A stretch of 64,000 nt of DNA, from positions 1,043,001-1,107,000 of the forward strand of contig NZ_CP115159.1 of NCBI RefSeq assembly GCF_027594425.1, read 5' to 3'. This DNA comes from Zunongwangia sp. HGR-M22. GTDB lineage: Bacteria; Bacteroidota; Bacteroidia; Flavobacteriales; Flavobacteriaceae. How positions within the stretch are numbered: position 1 is the first letter of the stretch; each line of letters begins with the position of its first letter. Position numbers and translations under genes: made by a program. A model generated the notes under the pieces. It did no database searches and had not been told where the DNA came from. It saw only the letters and a list, made by a program, of their open reading frames with translations. Positions 49,824 to 60,700 of this stretch are shown here, piece after piece.

Positions 49824-51002
49824 ATGAGTCAGGACGTAAGTAAAAGGTATAGTCAGCGTGGTGTTTCAGCAGGTAAAGAAGATGTGCACAACGCTATTAA
49901 AAATGTAGATAAAGGACTTTTTCCTAAAGCATTTTGTAAAATAGTTCCCGATTATTTAACTGGTGATGAGGATTACTGTGTGATAATGCATGCCGATGGT
50001 GCAGGTACAAAGTCTTCTTTAGCTTACATGTACTGGAAGGAAACCGGAGACCTCTCGGTTTGGAAAGGTATTGCTCAGGATGCACTGATTATGAATATTG
50101 ACGATTTACTTTGTGTGGGTGCTACCAATAAAATTCTGTTATCTTCAACTATAGGTAGAAATAAAAGCTTAGTACCTGGCGAAGTAATCTCTTCCATTAT
50201 TAATGGAACTGAAGAGTTAATTGCCGATCTTAAGGAATTTGGTGTAGAAATTCATTCTACCGGCGGAGAAACTGCAGATGTTGGTGATTTAGTAAGAACC
50301 ATTATTGTAGATTCTACGGTAACTGCAAGAATGAAGCGCAGTGATGTGATCGATAATAAGAATATTGCTCCTGGCGATGTGATTGTTGGTTTAGCTTCTT
50401 ATGGACAAGCAACTTACGAGAAGGAATATAATGGAGGTATGGGCAGTAATGGCTTAACTTCGGCGCGTCACGACGTTTTTGCTAAGATTTTAGCTGAAAA
50501 ATATCCTGAAAGTTTTGACGCTTCAATTCCAAGTGATTTGGTATATTCTGGTGGTAAAAAATTAACCGATAAGGTTGAAGGATCTCCGCTTGACGCCGGT
50601 AAATTAGTATTATCGCCTACCAGAACGTATGCTCCTGTTATTCAGAAAATATTATCAAAATTCAGTAATAAAGAAATTCACGGTATGGTGCATTGCAGTG
50701 GTGGTGCGCAAACCAAAATTCTTCATTTTATAGATAATCTTCATATTATAAAAGACAATCTTTTTGATGTTCCTCCGCTTTTCAAATTAATTCAGCAGGA
50801 GAGCAAAACCGATTGGAAAGAAATGTATCAGGTATTTAATATGGGACATCGTATGGAGATCTATGTTAAGCCCGAACATGCCGAAGAAATTATTCAAATT
50901 TCTAAATCTTTTAATATCGATGCACAGATTGTTGGAAGGGTAGAAGCTTCAAAGAATAAGTCACTTACCATAAATAGTGAACTTGGAGAATTTAATTACT
51001 AA
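49824..51002 (+). CDS. purM: Phosphoribosylformylglycinamidine cyclo-ligase (AIR synthase)
   Basis: Fifth step of purine synthesis: ATP-dependent ring closure of FGAM to AIR. 392 residues, the longer Bacteroidota form. AIRS N-terminal domain motifs: RYSQRGVSAGKEDV, HADGAGTKSSLAY, DDLLCVGAT, STGGETADVGDLV; the C-terminal domain contains GMVHCSGGAQTKI and FNMGHRME (family H..GGG and FN.G motifs). Monocistronic, with its own promoter box at 49799-49806. Confidence 0.94.
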   Translation: MSQDVSKRYSQRGVSAGKEDVHNAIKNVDKGLFPKAFCKIVPDYLTGDEDYCVIMHADGAGTKSSLAYMYWKETGDLSVWKGIAQDALIMNIDDLLCVGATNKILLSSTIGRNKSLVPGEVISSIINGTEELIADLKEFGVEIHSTGGETADVGDLVRTIIVDSTVTARMKRSDVIDNKNIAPGDVIVGLASYGQATYEKEYNGGMGSNGLTSARHDVFAKILAEKYPESFDASIPSDLVYSGGKKLTDKVEGSPLDAGKLVLSPTRTYAPVIQKILSKFSNKEIHGMVHCSGGAQTKILHFIDNLHIIKDNLFDVPPLFKLIQQESKTDWKEMYQVFNMGHRMEIYVKPEHAEEIIQISKSFNIDAQIVGRVEASKNKSLTINSELGEFNY

Positions 51003-51123
51003 TAATTTAATTTTTTACACTAAAAATAAAGATGAATGCCAAAAAAAAATGGCTGTTGCGTTAATTTATTAGCTTTTTCATCTTAATGCTTTTTTTATAT
51101 TTGCCTCCAAACGAGGCAGATAA

Positions 51124-51813
51124 ATGGAAGAGAATAGAAAGTTTATAACATTATCTATAGTTTTTTGGATAATATTAAATATTTCAACTTTATTAGTTTT
51201 TGACGATAATTTTGGGCGTTGGATGCGTTTTACTACTTCTGCATTCTATTTAATTGCGTTAGTTTTTATAAAAACTTTCGATTGGCGGTTATTCTTGGCT
51301 TTTTTATTATTTGCTATTTGTGACTTTTCGGTAATCTATTACGAAGATCCGATTTTCAGTACAGCAGCCTTCGTTAGTAGAGGTTTAGCTTTTGTAACCG
51401 TGAGTAGTATTGGATTTGTGAAATTAAAGCGATTTCGGATTTCTAAAGTCGAGTTATTGGTTGGGCTTCTTCTAATAGCACTTAATTGTTTCCTATTGTT
51501 TGAGTTGGAAAGTATGATGAGTCTTCAAAATCACGAACAACTAGAGCAGCTATCTTTCTATATTTTTGCAGGTATAACAATTATTACGATGATCATTGCG
51601 GTATCGTATAATAATAGATACAATAATAAAAAAAGTTTATTTTATTTAGGCACCGTTTTATGGATGATCCTTTCTGATCTTTCTTTTTTTATCGCCTATT
51701 ATTTAGGTTTTACAGAATTTTATTATCCAGATCGAATATTTAATATTTTGGGATCTGGATTTCTAGCACTATTTGCCACGACCACTTACAAGGAGAAATT
51801 AGAATTCTTTTAA
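51124..51813 (+). CDS. Polytopic membrane protein, possibly YhhN/lysoplasmalogenase-like
   Basis: 229 residues with about eight hydrophobic helices and short loops. Acidic residues inside helices (FAICDFSVIYYEDP and WMILSDLSFF) are placed as in the YhhN/TMEM86 family, whose members hydrolyse lysoplasmalogens, and the late GTVLWMILSD segment resembles that family's SD motif. The match is weak by eye, so the assignment is tentative. A TATATTTG box at 51096-51103 runs into a small hairpin (GCCTC/GAGGC) 7 bases before the start. It is convergent with the ABC module. Confidence 0.7.
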   Translation: MEENRKFITLSIVFWIILNISTLLVFDDNFGRWMRFTTSAFYLIALVFIKTFDWRLFLAFLLFAICDFSVIYYEDPIFSTAAFVSRGLAFVTVSSIGFVKLKRFRISKVELLVGLLLIALNCFLLFELESMMSLQNHEQLEQLSFYIFAGITIITMIIAVSYNNRYNNKKSLFYLGTVLWMILSDLSFFIAYYLGFTEFYYPDRIFNILGSGFLALFATTTYKEKLEFF

Positions 51814-51826
51814 TCCTAACTAAAAG

Positions 51827-52477
51827 TTAACTTGTTAGATAACCCCAATCCACTAAATCTGTTCTAGAGTTTACCACTTTGCATTGTTTGTTCTGAAATA
51901 AATAAATCTTATCTGAAATATCCAATATCGCTTCGTAACGATGATCTGTAATTATAATCGCTTTTTGTTTTTTTTCTTTTTGAATTATTGCTGAAAGTTT
52001 TTCGATCATTAAAGGTGAAAGCTGAGCAAAAGGTTCGTCTAAAAGAACAATATCAACCGCTCTTTTTAAAACTAAGTAGATTTCAATGATTCTTCGCTGC
52101 CCGCCAGATAATTCGCGTATTTTCTGTTGCTTTATAGAAATCATTTCTGGAAAAACACTGCAAAAATCGATAAAATCAATATTATAGATTTTAAAGGCTT
52201 TTTCTACTTTAATTGTGGGCGGAAGCAAAGGAAACTGTGGGAGCATGGCAACTCTTCCGGTTTTATAAAAGCGCTTCAGGATAGGTTTTTTATCTATACG
52301 AAGCAGTTTAGACTTCGGTATTAAGGTTCCAAAGAGAATTTTTAAAAGACTGCTTTTTCCATTTCCGTTTCGACCTAACAATCCGGTTATTTTTCCGGTT
52401 TCGGCCTTTATATAAGCCGCTTTAAGAATAGGCTTATCATCAAAATATAACTCAATATTATCAATTTCAAAAATCAT
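51827..52477 (-). CDS. ABC transporter ATP-binding subunit of a minimal two-gene module
   Basis: 216 residues from ATG 52477, chosen because it overlaps the upstream stop in an ATGA junction; the frame extends further up but without support. Walker A GLLGRNGNGKSS, Q-loop LPQFPL, signature LSGGQRR, Walker B IVLLDEPFAQLSP and H-loop ITDHRYEA are all present, so it should hydrolyse ATP. The downstream region is short. Its only genetic partner is the 95-residue membrane protein gene directly upstream, implying an unusual ABC system with a very small membrane component or an unlinked permease. Confidence 0.88.
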   Translation of the reverse strand: MIFEIDNIELYFDDKPILKAAYIKAETGKITGLLGRNGNGKSSLLKILFGTLIPKSKLLRIDKKPILKRFYKTGRVAMLPQFPLLPPTIKVEKAFKIYNIDFIDFCSVFPEMISIKQQKIRELSGGQRRIIEIYLVLKRAVDIVLLDEPFAQLSPLMIEKLSAIIQKEKKQKAIIITDHRYEAILDISDKIYLFQNKQCKVVNSRTDLVDWGYLTS

Positions 52478-52761
52478 ATAAAAAAGCTTATAGAAGCACA
52501 CAGACTAAGAAGCAAAATGTCGGCTAGAACAGCAAAAACAAACAATTGTAATCTACTAAAACCAAGATTATAGTAAAAGATGAGCTCTTTTTTAATAGAC
52601 GTAAATCGATATAAAAGATAAACAATAAATGCGATAAATATTTTATCTAGAAAAATTACGAATAGCGGATTTCCTATTGCTAAAATTAAAAAATTGAGTA
52701 GTATCGACGGAATCAAAAACTTTCGATAAAACTGTAAAAAGACTATAAAATTGTGATACAT
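52474..52761 (-). CDS. Small membrane protein, partner of the ABC ATPase
   Basis: 95 residues with two to three hydrophobic helices (FLIPSILLNFLILAIGNPLFVIFL, IFIAFIVYLLYRF, LQLFVFAVLADILLLSLCASISFF). A charged/aromatic loop IKKELIFYYNLGFSRLQ separates the second and third, resembling the coupling region of larger ABC permeases (ELxFYYNLG). Its stop overlaps the ATPase start by four bases (ATGA), strong evidence of translational coupling. No family name recognised. Confidence 0.78.
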   Translation of the reverse strand: MYHNFIVFLQFYRKFLIPSILLNFLILAIGNPLFVIFLDKIFIAFIVYLLYRFTSIKKELIFYYNLGFSRLQLFVFAVLADILLLSLCASISFFI

Positions 52762-52919
52762 GAAAATCGTTTGGTGATTGACGATGGTTTTAAAATAATA
52801 ACGAAAAAAACTTTACTGTCATATTTTTTAAATTAAGAAAAATATCAGGTAAAGTTTAGAGAAGATAAAAGTTCAATCAAATTATTGTAAATTTGCTATA
52901 TTAAATTCTTAAGAATTGT

Positions 52920-53996
52920 ATGTTAGAGAAGCTGAATATTGTTAAGCAACGTTTTGATGAGGTAAATGATTTGATTATCCAGCCGGATATAATTTCAGAT
53001 CAAAAACGTTATGTGGAATTAAATAAAGAATATAAAGATCTTAGAGCGCTAATGGACGAGCGTGAAAGATATATTGAACTTACCAATAACCTTAAGGAAG
53101 CTGAAGAAATAATTTCAGATGGGAGCGATCCTGAAATGACTGAAATGGCAAAACTTCAGCAAGAGGAAGCTAAAGTAGAACTACCTGCTTTAGAGGAGAA
53201 GATAAGAATGATGCTGGTACCTAAAGATCCTGAAGATGCTAAAAACGTTGTTCTTGAAATTAGAGCAGGTACTGGTGGTGATGAGGCTAGTATTTTTGCA
53301 GGTGACCTTTATAGAATGTATACTAAATATGTAGAAAGTAAAGGTTGGAGCCATAATATAGTGGATTTTAGTGAAGGAACCAGTGGCGGTTTTAAAGAGA
53401 TGATCTTTGAAGTTACCGGAGAAGATGTTTACGGCACCATGAAGTTTGAAGCGGGTGTACATCGTGTGCAACGTGTGCCGCAAACCGAAACTCAGGGGCG
53501 TGTTCACACCTCTGCAGCAACTGTGATGGTGTTACCTGAAGCTGAAGAGTTTGATGTAGAAATCGATCCTAAAGATGTTCGTATAGATTATTTTTGTTCC
53601 TCTGGGCCTGGTGGGCAATCGGTAAACACAACCTATTCTGCGGTGCGTTTAACGCACGAACCAACAGGTTTAGTGGCGCAGTGTCAGGATCAAAAATCTC
53701 AGCATAAAAATAAGGAAAAAGCTTTTAGGGTGTTGCGTTCTCGTTTATACGAGATGGAGCTTGCTAAAAAGATGGAAGCCGATGCGGCAAAAAGAAACTC
53801 GATGGTTTCCAGTGGAGACCGTAGTGCAAAAATTAGAACCTACAACTACCCGCAAGGTCGTGTAACCGATCACCGTATCAACCTAACACTTTATGATCTA
53901 TCGAACATCGTAAATGGTGATATACAAAAGATAATTGACGAACTTCGATTAGTCGAGAATACAGAGAAGCTTAAAGAGAACTCAGATATATTTTAA
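52920..53996 (+). CDS. prfA: Peptide chain release factor 1
   Basis: Terminates translation at UAA and UAG. 358 residues. The peptidyl-tRNA hydrolysis motif GGQ is in [17 protein letters not shown] (near residue 231), the codon-recognition region carries [15 protein letters not shown] (RF-1 PxT position reads P-Q-T), and the C-terminal [11 protein letters not shown] matches the family. A TAAATTTG box at 52888-52895 lies 25 bases before the ATG. pyrF follows after 36 bases. Confidence 0.95.
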   Translation: MLEKLNIVKQRFDEVNDLIIQPDIISDQKRYVELNKEYKDLRALMDERERYIELTNNLKEAEEIISDGSDPEMTEMAKLQQEEAKVELPALEEKIRMMLVPKDPEDAKNVVLEIRAGTGGDEASIFAGDLYRMYTKYVESKGWSHNIVDFSEGTSGGFKEMIFEVTGEDVYGTMKFEAGVHRVQRVPQTETQGRVHTSAATVMVLPEAEEFDVEIDPKDVRIDYFCSSGPGGQSVNTTYSAVRLTHEPTGLVAQCQDQKSQHKNKEKAFRVLRSRLYEMELAKKMEADAAKRNSMVSSGDRSAKIRTYNYPQGRVTDHRINLTLYDLSNIVNGDIQKIIDELRLVENTEKLKENSDIF

Positions 53997-54032
53997 TATT
54001 CGACATTTTAGTAATGTCCTTAAAAACTAAAT

Positions 54033-54854
54033 ATGACTACCCAGGAATTAGTTGAGCAGATTAGAAAAAAAGAATCATTTTTATGTATAGGTCTGGATGT
54101 GGATCTTAAAAAAATTCCAACTTATTTGCTTTCCGAAGAAGATCCTATTTTTAGTTTTAATAAAGCAATTATAGATGCCACGCACCGGTTTTGCGTGGCC
54201 TATAAACCAAATACCGCATTTTATGAAGCATGCGGCTTAAAGGGCTGGAGTGCATTGGAAAAAACCATCGAATATCTACATGATAATTATCCAGAGATTT
54301 ATACAATCGCTGATGCTAAACGTGGTGATATCGGGAATACTTCTAAAATGTATGCAAAGACTTTTTTGAAGGATATGGGCTTTGATTCTGTTACTGTAGC
54401 TCCTTATATGGGGAAAGACTCAGTAGAACCTTTCTTAGAGTTTGATGATAAGCACACAATTTTATTGGCGTTAACTTCGAACGAAGGAGCCTTCGATTTC
54501 CAGACGTTAACAACAGATGGTACAGAGATTTATAAGAAAGTATTAGAAACTTCTAAAACCTGGCAAAATTCAGAAAATTTAATGTACGTAATTGGTGCAA
54601 CTAAAGCTGAATATCTTGCTGAGGTGCGTAATATTATTCCTGAAAGTTTCCTTCTTGTTCCTGGTGTTGGGGCGCAAGGCGGTAAACTAGAAGATGTTTG
54701 TAAATATGGAATGACTAAGGATGTTGGTCTTTTAGTTAACAGCTCACGTAAGATTATTTACGCCTCTACCAATAATAATTTTGCTGAAGTTGCGGCAGCG
54801 AAAGCCGAAATTTTACAACAGCAGATGGCTGAAGAATTAAAGAAATTTGAATAA
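54033..54854 (+). CDS. pyrF: Orotidine 5'-phosphate decarboxylase (type 2)
   Basis: Last step of UMP synthesis. 273 residues, the longer bacterial type 2 form. Motifs: [12 protein letters not shown] at the N-terminus, the catalytic [10 protein letters not shown] (Asp-x-Lys-x3-Asp) near residue 95, and the phosphate-gripping [10 protein letters not shown] followed by [11 protein letters not shown]. It lies 36 bases after prfA and three bases before the BtuF-like gene, so the three are probably one operon. Confidence 0.96.
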   Translation: MTTQELVEQIRKKESFLCIGLDVDLKKIPTYLLSEEDPIFSFNKAIIDATHRFCVAYKPNTAFYEACGLKGWSALEKTIEYLHDNYPEIYTIADAKRGDIGNTSKMYAKTFLKDMGFDSVTVAPYMGKDSVEPFLEFDDKHTILLALTSNEGAFDFQTLTTDGTEIYKKVLETSKTWQNSENLMYVIGATKAEYLAEVRNIIPESFLLVPGVGAQGGKLEDVCKYGMTKDVGLLVNSSRKIIYASTNNNFAEVAAAKAEILQQQMAEELKKFE

Positions 54855-54857
54855 AAA

Positions 54858-55649
54858 ATGGTCATTTTCGATCATTTGGGCCGAAAATTATTTTTAAAAG
54901 ATACTCCCAGGCGTATTATATCTTTGGTACCTAGCCAAACTGAGCTTATTATAGACCTTGGTTTAAAAGAATCTTTACAGGGAATCACTAAGTTTTGTGT
55001 TCATCCAAAAGAGCTTCGAAAAGAAAAAAAAATTGTTGGAGGCACAAAAACAATTCATCTAGATAGGATTAGAGCTCTACGACCAGATATAATTCTTTGC
55101 AATAAAGAGGAAAATACAAAAGAAATGGTCGCAACTTTAGAGAAGATTGCTCCTGTTCATGTATCTGATGTTTCGAGTATATCTCAATCGCTTCAACTAA
55201 TAGTCGATTATGGTGAACTATTCAATGTAGAAGAGGAAGCTGAATCTTTGGTGAGTAAGATTGAAAATAAATTAAAAAATCTTTCAGAAAAACTTCAAGA
55301 TAAAAAATGGGAGTCCTGCGTATATCTAATTTGGAAAGATCCCTACATGGCCGCAGGAAGCGATACCTTTATAAATGAATTACTATTACTTAATAAACTG
55401 AAGAATAAAATCTTACAAACGAGATACCCTGAAGTTAGTTTAGCACAGTTAGAATCGTATTCACCAGATTTGCTTTTGCTGTCTAGCGAACCTTATCCTT
55501 TTAAAGATAATCATGTAGAAGATTTAAAAAATAATGGTTTTAACGCTATAAATGTAGATGGAGAATACTTTAGCTGGTATGGCTCTAGATTAGAAAAGGC
55601 TATAGATTATTTTAATGATTCGGTAGCCCAATTTTCAACCTCCAAATAA
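54858..55649 (+). CDS. BtuF/FecB-like substrate-binding protein without signal peptide
   Basis: 263 residues of the helical-backbone metal/cobalamin-receptor fold: RRIISLVPSQTELIIDLGL, GITKFCVHP, VGGTKTIHLDRIRALRPDIILCNKEEN, and a second lobe with IWKDPYMAAGSDTFINELL and LLLSSEPYPFK. Typical class III periplasmic binding proteins have an export signal; none is present here, and the start lies three bases after pyrF, leaving no room for one. So it is probably cytoplasmic or acts outside classic ABC import. Cobalamin or metal handling is inferred; icmF, a B12 enzyme, is 2 kb downstream. The 3' end overlaps the convergent small gene by 43 bases. Confidence 0.85.
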   Translation: MVIFDHLGRKLFLKDTPRRIISLVPSQTELIIDLGLKESLQGITKFCVHPKELRKEKKIVGGTKTIHLDRIRALRPDIILCNKEENTKEMVATLEKIAPVHVSDVSSISQSLQLIVDYGELFNVEEEAESLVSKIENKLKNLSEKLQDKKWESCVYLIWKDPYMAAGSDTFINELLLLNKLKNKILQTRYPEVSLAQLESYSPDLLLLSSEPYPFKDNHVEDLKNNGFNAINVDGEYFSWYGSRLEKAIDYFNDSVAQFSTSK

Positions 55650-55810
55650 TGCATTCTTCTTAATTCCTGTAATATTTTCTTTGCTTTAGCATTTATTTTA
55701 TCACTACGATCTTTGTCTACAAGCGCAAGCTTATAAGCTTTATGCATTAATTGCGTGTATTTAGCACACATGCATTCTTCCTTCGATTTTTGTCTAAGTA
55801 TTCTAAACAT
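55607..55810 (-). CDS. Small charged helical protein, Lacal_2735-like
   Basis: The frame opens at 55837, but TATCTTTG (55844-55837 on the minus strand) is a good -7 box, so translation must start later: ATG 55828 or, as chosen, ATG 55810, giving 67 residues starting MFRILRQKSK. The pattern MF..L..KS..E.....Y..LM..AY.L...D...SD....AKKIL..L resembles the small Lacal_2735 family of flavobacteria, here with an extended C-terminus. Function unknown, probably a cytoplasmic helical hairpin. It converges on and overlaps the BtuF-like gene. Confidence 0.68.
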   Translation of the reverse strand: MFRILRQKSKEECMCAKYTQLMHKAYKLALVDKDRSDKINAKAKKILQELRRMHYLEVENWATESLK

Positions 55811-55938
55811 TCTCCTAAGTTTCTCCATCAATAGCACAAAGATACAAGGAGGTTGTTTTAAGAATTATTAATTACCAGTTAATGTTAATTTAAAGTTTAG
55901 GATAAGTTTACCGAAACTGTTAAATAAATTTTGACTCC

Positions 55939-56643
55939 CTAGTCTTGTAGTGAAAATACGCGTTTTAGTAAGTTAGTGGTTCTTGCAGAAAGATCGGTAC
56001 GAATATCCTTTTCTTCTACTGCAATCATTGTGTAAACACCTTCCAATGCCTGTGAAGTAACGTAATCTGCAAGATCTGGGTTTACATTTCTGGTAAGGGG
56101 GATACTGTTATATTTTTCGATAATTGTGCTCCAGATTGAAATGGCTCCTACTTTTTCTAAAGAATTAGTTATTACAGGATTAAATTTGCCGTATAGTTGC
56201 GTTTTTGTTTTACCCACTAAATATTGGGTAGCCGCATCTTCTTGACCAAGAAGAATAGTGCGGGCATCATTAAAAGTTATACCTTTTACTGCATCAACAA
56301 AAATAGGAGTTGCCTCTTTTACAGCATCTTCGGCAGCGCGATTTAAAACCTTTAATCCTTGATCTGCCAAATTTCCTAAACCAACATCTCTTAGAGTTTT
56401 ATCTACTTTTTGTAATTCTGGCGGAAGCGCAATTTTAACTAGTTCATTTTTAAAAAAGCCATCTTCCTGCGTTAGTTTAGTTACCTGCTTATCGATCCCA
56501 AAGTCTAGAGCTTGTCGTAATCCAGAAGCAATTTCGTTATTAGTAACACCATAACCACTTTGTGGTAGCTGATTTGCAATATTTTGAAGTTCAGAACAGG
56601 ATAGTAAAGTAAATACTATAAATATGCTAACTATTTTTTTCAT
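55939..56643 (-). CDS. DUF4197 lipoprotein
   Basis: Start chosen at ATG 56643, giving a 234-residue lipoprotein with signal MKKIVSIFIVFTLLSC (lipobox LLSC, Cys 16); longer in-frame codons would bury the signal. The mature part is entirely helical and matches DUF4197: NNEIASGLRQALDFGIDKQVTKL, FKNELVKIALPPEL, LNRAAEDAVKEATPIFVDAV, ATQYLVGKTKTQL. Function unknown; periplasmic. A TATATTTG box (56664-56657) is immediately upstream. Confidence 0.92.
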   Translation of the reverse strand: MKKIVSIFIVFTLLSCSELQNIANQLPQSGYGVTNNEIASGLRQALDFGIDKQVTKLTQEDGFFKNELVKIALPPELQKVDKTLRDVGLGNLADQGLKVLNRAAEDAVKEATPIFVDAVKGITFNDARTILLGQEDAATQYLVGKTKTQLYGKFNPVITNSLEKVGAISIWSTIIEKYNSIPLTRNVNPDLADYVTSQALEGVYTMIAVEEKDIRTDLSARTTNLLKRVFSLQD

Positions 56644-56656
56644 GAAGTATTTTTTG

Positions 56657-56664
56657 CAAATATA
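56657..56664 (-). promoter_or_regulatory. -7 promoter box for the DUF4197 gene
   Basis: CAAATATA on the plus strand reads TATATTTG on the minus strand, 13 bases before the start codon, implying a very short leader. No -33 TTG seen at standard spacing. Confidence 0.5.
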
Positions 56665-56745
56665 GTTTTTAAAGATTACTATAAAATTATTTAATTTTTG
56701 AGTGTGCAATAAATGATCTCGCTGCTTAAAATAAAAATTTAGTCC

Positions 56746-57597
56746 TTACGTAAATATGATCGTCTTATTATTAAAAACCATCGTTTTTCGTTGAATATGA
56801 AGTTTTATCCCGCGGCTAAAAACAATCTTTTCTAAATCTCGACCTTTTAATATCAAATCCTTAATGGAGTGCGAATGCGAAATGCGAGCAATATCCTGTT
56901 CGATAATTGGTCCGGCATCAAGTTCTGCCGTAACATAATGGCAAGTAGCACCAATAATCTTTACTCCGCGCTTATAAGCAGAATGATAAGGTTTTGCCCC
57001 AGCAAAAGCAGGTAAAAATGAATGATGAATATTTATAATATTGTTGGGATATTCACTAATTAATTGATCTGAAATAATTTGCATATAACGCGCAAGGACG
57101 ATAAAATCGATCTCAAATTGCTGCAAAAGTTCCAATTGTTTTGCTTCAGTCTGGGCCTTCGTGGTTTTAGTAACCGGTACATGATAAAAAGGAATTTCAA
57201 AAGCTTTTGCTATGGGAGCCAGATCGGTATGGTTACTTAAAATAAAAGGAATTTCAACATTTAATTCTCCAGCCCTGTATCTCCCTAAAATATCATAGAG
57301 ACAATGATCGTATTTAGAAACAAAAATTGCCATTTTCAGGATACGTTCTTCAGCAAAAAGCTTCCAATTCATATTATAAATTTCGGCAATCTCTTTTCCA
57401 AATTCTCTTCTTAATTCAGTAATATCAAATTCCGTATAAAATTCATTTTCTAAACGCATAAAGAATATACCATTTTCGGTGTCCACATATTGATCGATGT
57501 AAACGATATTCCCTTTTCTTGCGTGAAAAAAATTAGTAACCGTTGCGATTATTCCGCTTTTATCTTTACAATTAATAAGTAAAGTAACCTTCGCCAT
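56746..57597 (-). CDS. purU: Formyltetrahydrofolate deformylase
   Basis: Hydrolyses 10-formyl-THF to formate and THF, supplying formate for PurT and balancing one-carbon pools. Start chosen at ATG 57597 (MAKVTLLINCKDKSGI), giving 283 residues and placing the N-terminal ACT domain (1-85) correctly. The formyltransferase domain has SNHTDL, NIINIHHSFLPAFAG with the catalytic Asn and His, and HYVTAELDAGPIIEQD with the catalytic Asp. Divergent from icmF. Confidence 0.95.
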   Translation of the reverse strand: MAKVTLLINCKDKSGIIATVTNFFHARKGNIVYIDQYVDTENGIFFMRLENEFYTEFDITELRREFGKEIAEIYNMNWKLFAEERILKMAIFVSKYDHCLYDILGRYRAGELNVEIPFILSNHTDLAPIAKAFEIPFYHVPVTKTTKAQTEAKQLELLQQFEIDFIVLARYMQIISDQLISEYPNNIINIHHSFLPAFAGAKPYHSAYKRGVKIIGATCHYVTAELDAGPIIEQDIARISHSHSIKDLILKGRDLEKIVFSRGIKLHIQRKTMVFNNKTIIFT

Positions 57598-57764
57598 AAT
57601 TTCAATATTAAAGGCCCTAAAATCCAAAGCCTGATAAATAATAAAATTACCTTAATCACTTTAATTGGACTAATATGAATTCAGTTTTGTGCTTTTTTCA
57701 TAATAATCAAAAAATATTTACAATTTTCGTAAATTGCAGCTTGTAAATTAAGACTTTATTGAAA

Positions 57765-60700
57765 ATGGAACAACAATCCCCCTATATCCCTAAGCATAAA
57801 ATAAGAATTGTAACTGCCGCTTCGCTGTTCGACGGTCATGATGCAGCCATAAACATTATGCGTAGGATTATTCAGGCTACAGGAGTAGAGGTAATTCACC
57901 TGGGGCATGATAGAAGTGTAGAAGAGGTGGTGAATTGTGCAATTCAGGAAGATGCGCATGCCATTGCCATGACGAGCTACCAAGGTGGGCATACCGAGTA
58001 TTTTAAATATATGTATGATTTATTGCAGGAAAAAAATGCTGCCCAGATTAAGATTTTTGGTGGTGGAGGTGGAGTAATTCTTCCTGAAGAAATTAAAGAA
58101 TTACAGGAATACGGAATTACTCGAATTTATGCTCCAGACGATGGTCGTGAACTTGGTTTACAAGGAATGATTAATAATTTGGTACAAACGGTAGATACTG
58201 AAGTGCCATCACTTTCTGAAACTATTGATGTAGCTGAAAGTTTAAAATCGAAAAATAGTAACACAATTTCTCGTTTAATTTCTTTGGCTGAAAATAAGCA
58301 TGATGAATTTATGACACATTTTGAAGCGATTCCTAAAACCAAAAAAAATATTCCAGTGTTAGGAATTACCGGTACAGGTGGTGCCGGAAAATCGAGCTTG
58401 GTCGACGAGTTGGTTCGTCGCTTTTTAAGCGATTTTCCTGACAAACATATTGGTATTGTATCGGTAGATCCTTCTAAAAAGAAAACTGGTGGCGCTTTGC
58501 TTGGGGATCGTATAAGAATGAATGCTATCAACCATCCGAATGTGTATATGCGTTCTTTAGCCACTCGGCAAAGTAATTTAGCATTGTCTAAATATGTTCA
58601 GGAAGCTGTTGAAGTTTTGAAAAAAGCTGAATACGATCTTATTGTATTGGAAACTTCAGGAATTGGTCAATCTGATACCGAAATTATCGATCATTCAGAT
58701 GTCTCTTTATATGTAATGACGCCTGAATTTGGTGCGGCAACGCAGTTAGAGAAGATCGATATGTTAGATTTTGCAGATCTTGTTGCGATTAATAAATTCG
58801 ATAAGCGTGGCGCACAGGATGCCTTGCGCGATGTAAAAAAACAATACCAGCGAAATCATCAATTATGGCATGAAGATGCTGAAAAACTTCCTGTGTTTGG
58901 TACAATCGCTTCGCAATTTAACGATCCCGGTATGAATACCTTATACCGGAAGATTATGGATACTATTGATGAAAAAACAGCTTCAAAATTAAAATCTACT
59001 TTTGAAGTGACTCGCGAAATGAGCGAGAAGATCTTTGTAATTCCGCCAAAACGAACACGATATCTTTCTGAAATTGCCGATAATAATCGATTATACAATG
59101 AAACTGCGGTAAAGCAAGCTGATATTGCACAAAAACTTTACGGTATTTATAAAACGATATTGAGTGTTGCTAATATTTCCGAAGAAAAATATAATACGCA
59201 TTTAGATAAAAACGGAATTTTACAAGAAGAATTTTTAGATGACCATCAAACTGAAAATCATGAATTTTTAGGTTTATTATTTAAAGAGTTCGATCGTGTA
59301 AAAATGGATTTAGATCCGTATAACTGGGAAGTTATTCTTGGATGGCAGGAGAAAGTAAATAAATACGTAAATCCAATTTATTCGTTTAAAGTACGCGATA
59401 AAGAAATTAAGATAGAAACGCATACCGAGTCACTTTCACATACTCAGATTCCTAAAGTTGCTTTGCCAAAATATTCGGCTTGGGGCGATATTTTACAATG
59501 GAGTTTGCAAGAAAATGTACCGGGAGAATTTCCGTATACTTCAGGATTATATCCATTTAAACGACAGGGAGAAGATCCTACCCGAATGTTTGCCGGGGAA
59601 GGTGGGCCAGAGCGAACCAATAGAAGGTTTCATTATGTAAGTTTAGGTTTGCCCGCGAAGCGTTTATCTACTGCTTTCGATTCGGTTACGCTTTACGGGA
59701 ACGATCCCGATCACCGACCAGATATTTATGGAAAAATCGGGAATGCCGGAGTGTCGATTTGCTGTTTAGATGATGCTAAAAAACTGTATTCTGGTTTCGA
59801 TTTAGCGCATCCGTATACTTCAGTGAGTATGACGATTAATGGGCCAGCGCCGATGTTGCTCGGATTTTTTATGAATGCGGCGATCGATCAGCAATGTGAG
59901 AAATATATAAAAGAAAATGGTCTGGAAGCTCAAGTTGAAGCTAAATTAAAAGAGCTTTACGACGATAACAATATCGAACGACCAACCTATAAAGGAGAAT
60001 TGCCTGAAGGGAATGACGGTTTAGGCTTACTATTATTAGGAGTAACCGGCGATCAAGTTCTTCCGCAGGAAATTTATCAGGAAATTAAAATTAATACCCT
60101 GGCATCGGTGCGTGGTACGGTTCAGGCCGATATTTTAAAAGAAGATCAGGCGCAAAATACCTGTATTTTCTCTACGGAATACGCTTTGCGCTTAATGGGC
60201 GATGTGCAGGAATATTTCATTAAAGAAAAAGTTCGTAATTTTTATTCCGTTTCGATTTCAGGATATCATATTGCTGAAGCAGGAGCAAATCCAATTACAC
60301 AACTTGCTTTTACCTTAGCGAATGGTTTTACGTATGTAGAATATTACTTAAGCCGTGGCATGGATATCAATAAATTCGGGCCTAATTTATCGTTTTTCTT
60401 TAGTAACGGTGTAGATCCCGAATATGCAGTGATTGGTCGTGTAGCAAGAAAAATCTGGTCTAAAGCTTTGAAAAATAAGTACGAAGCCAACCCTAGAGCG
60501 CAAATGCTGAAATATCATATCCAGACTTCCGGGCGATCTTTGCATGCTCAGGAAATCGATTTTAATGATATAAGGACAACGCTTCAGGCACTTTATGCGA
60601 TTTACGATAACTGTAATTCGTTACACACCAATGCTTATGATGAAGCGATTACGACACCAACTGAAGCTTCGGTAAGACGTGCTATGGCAATTCAGCTAAT

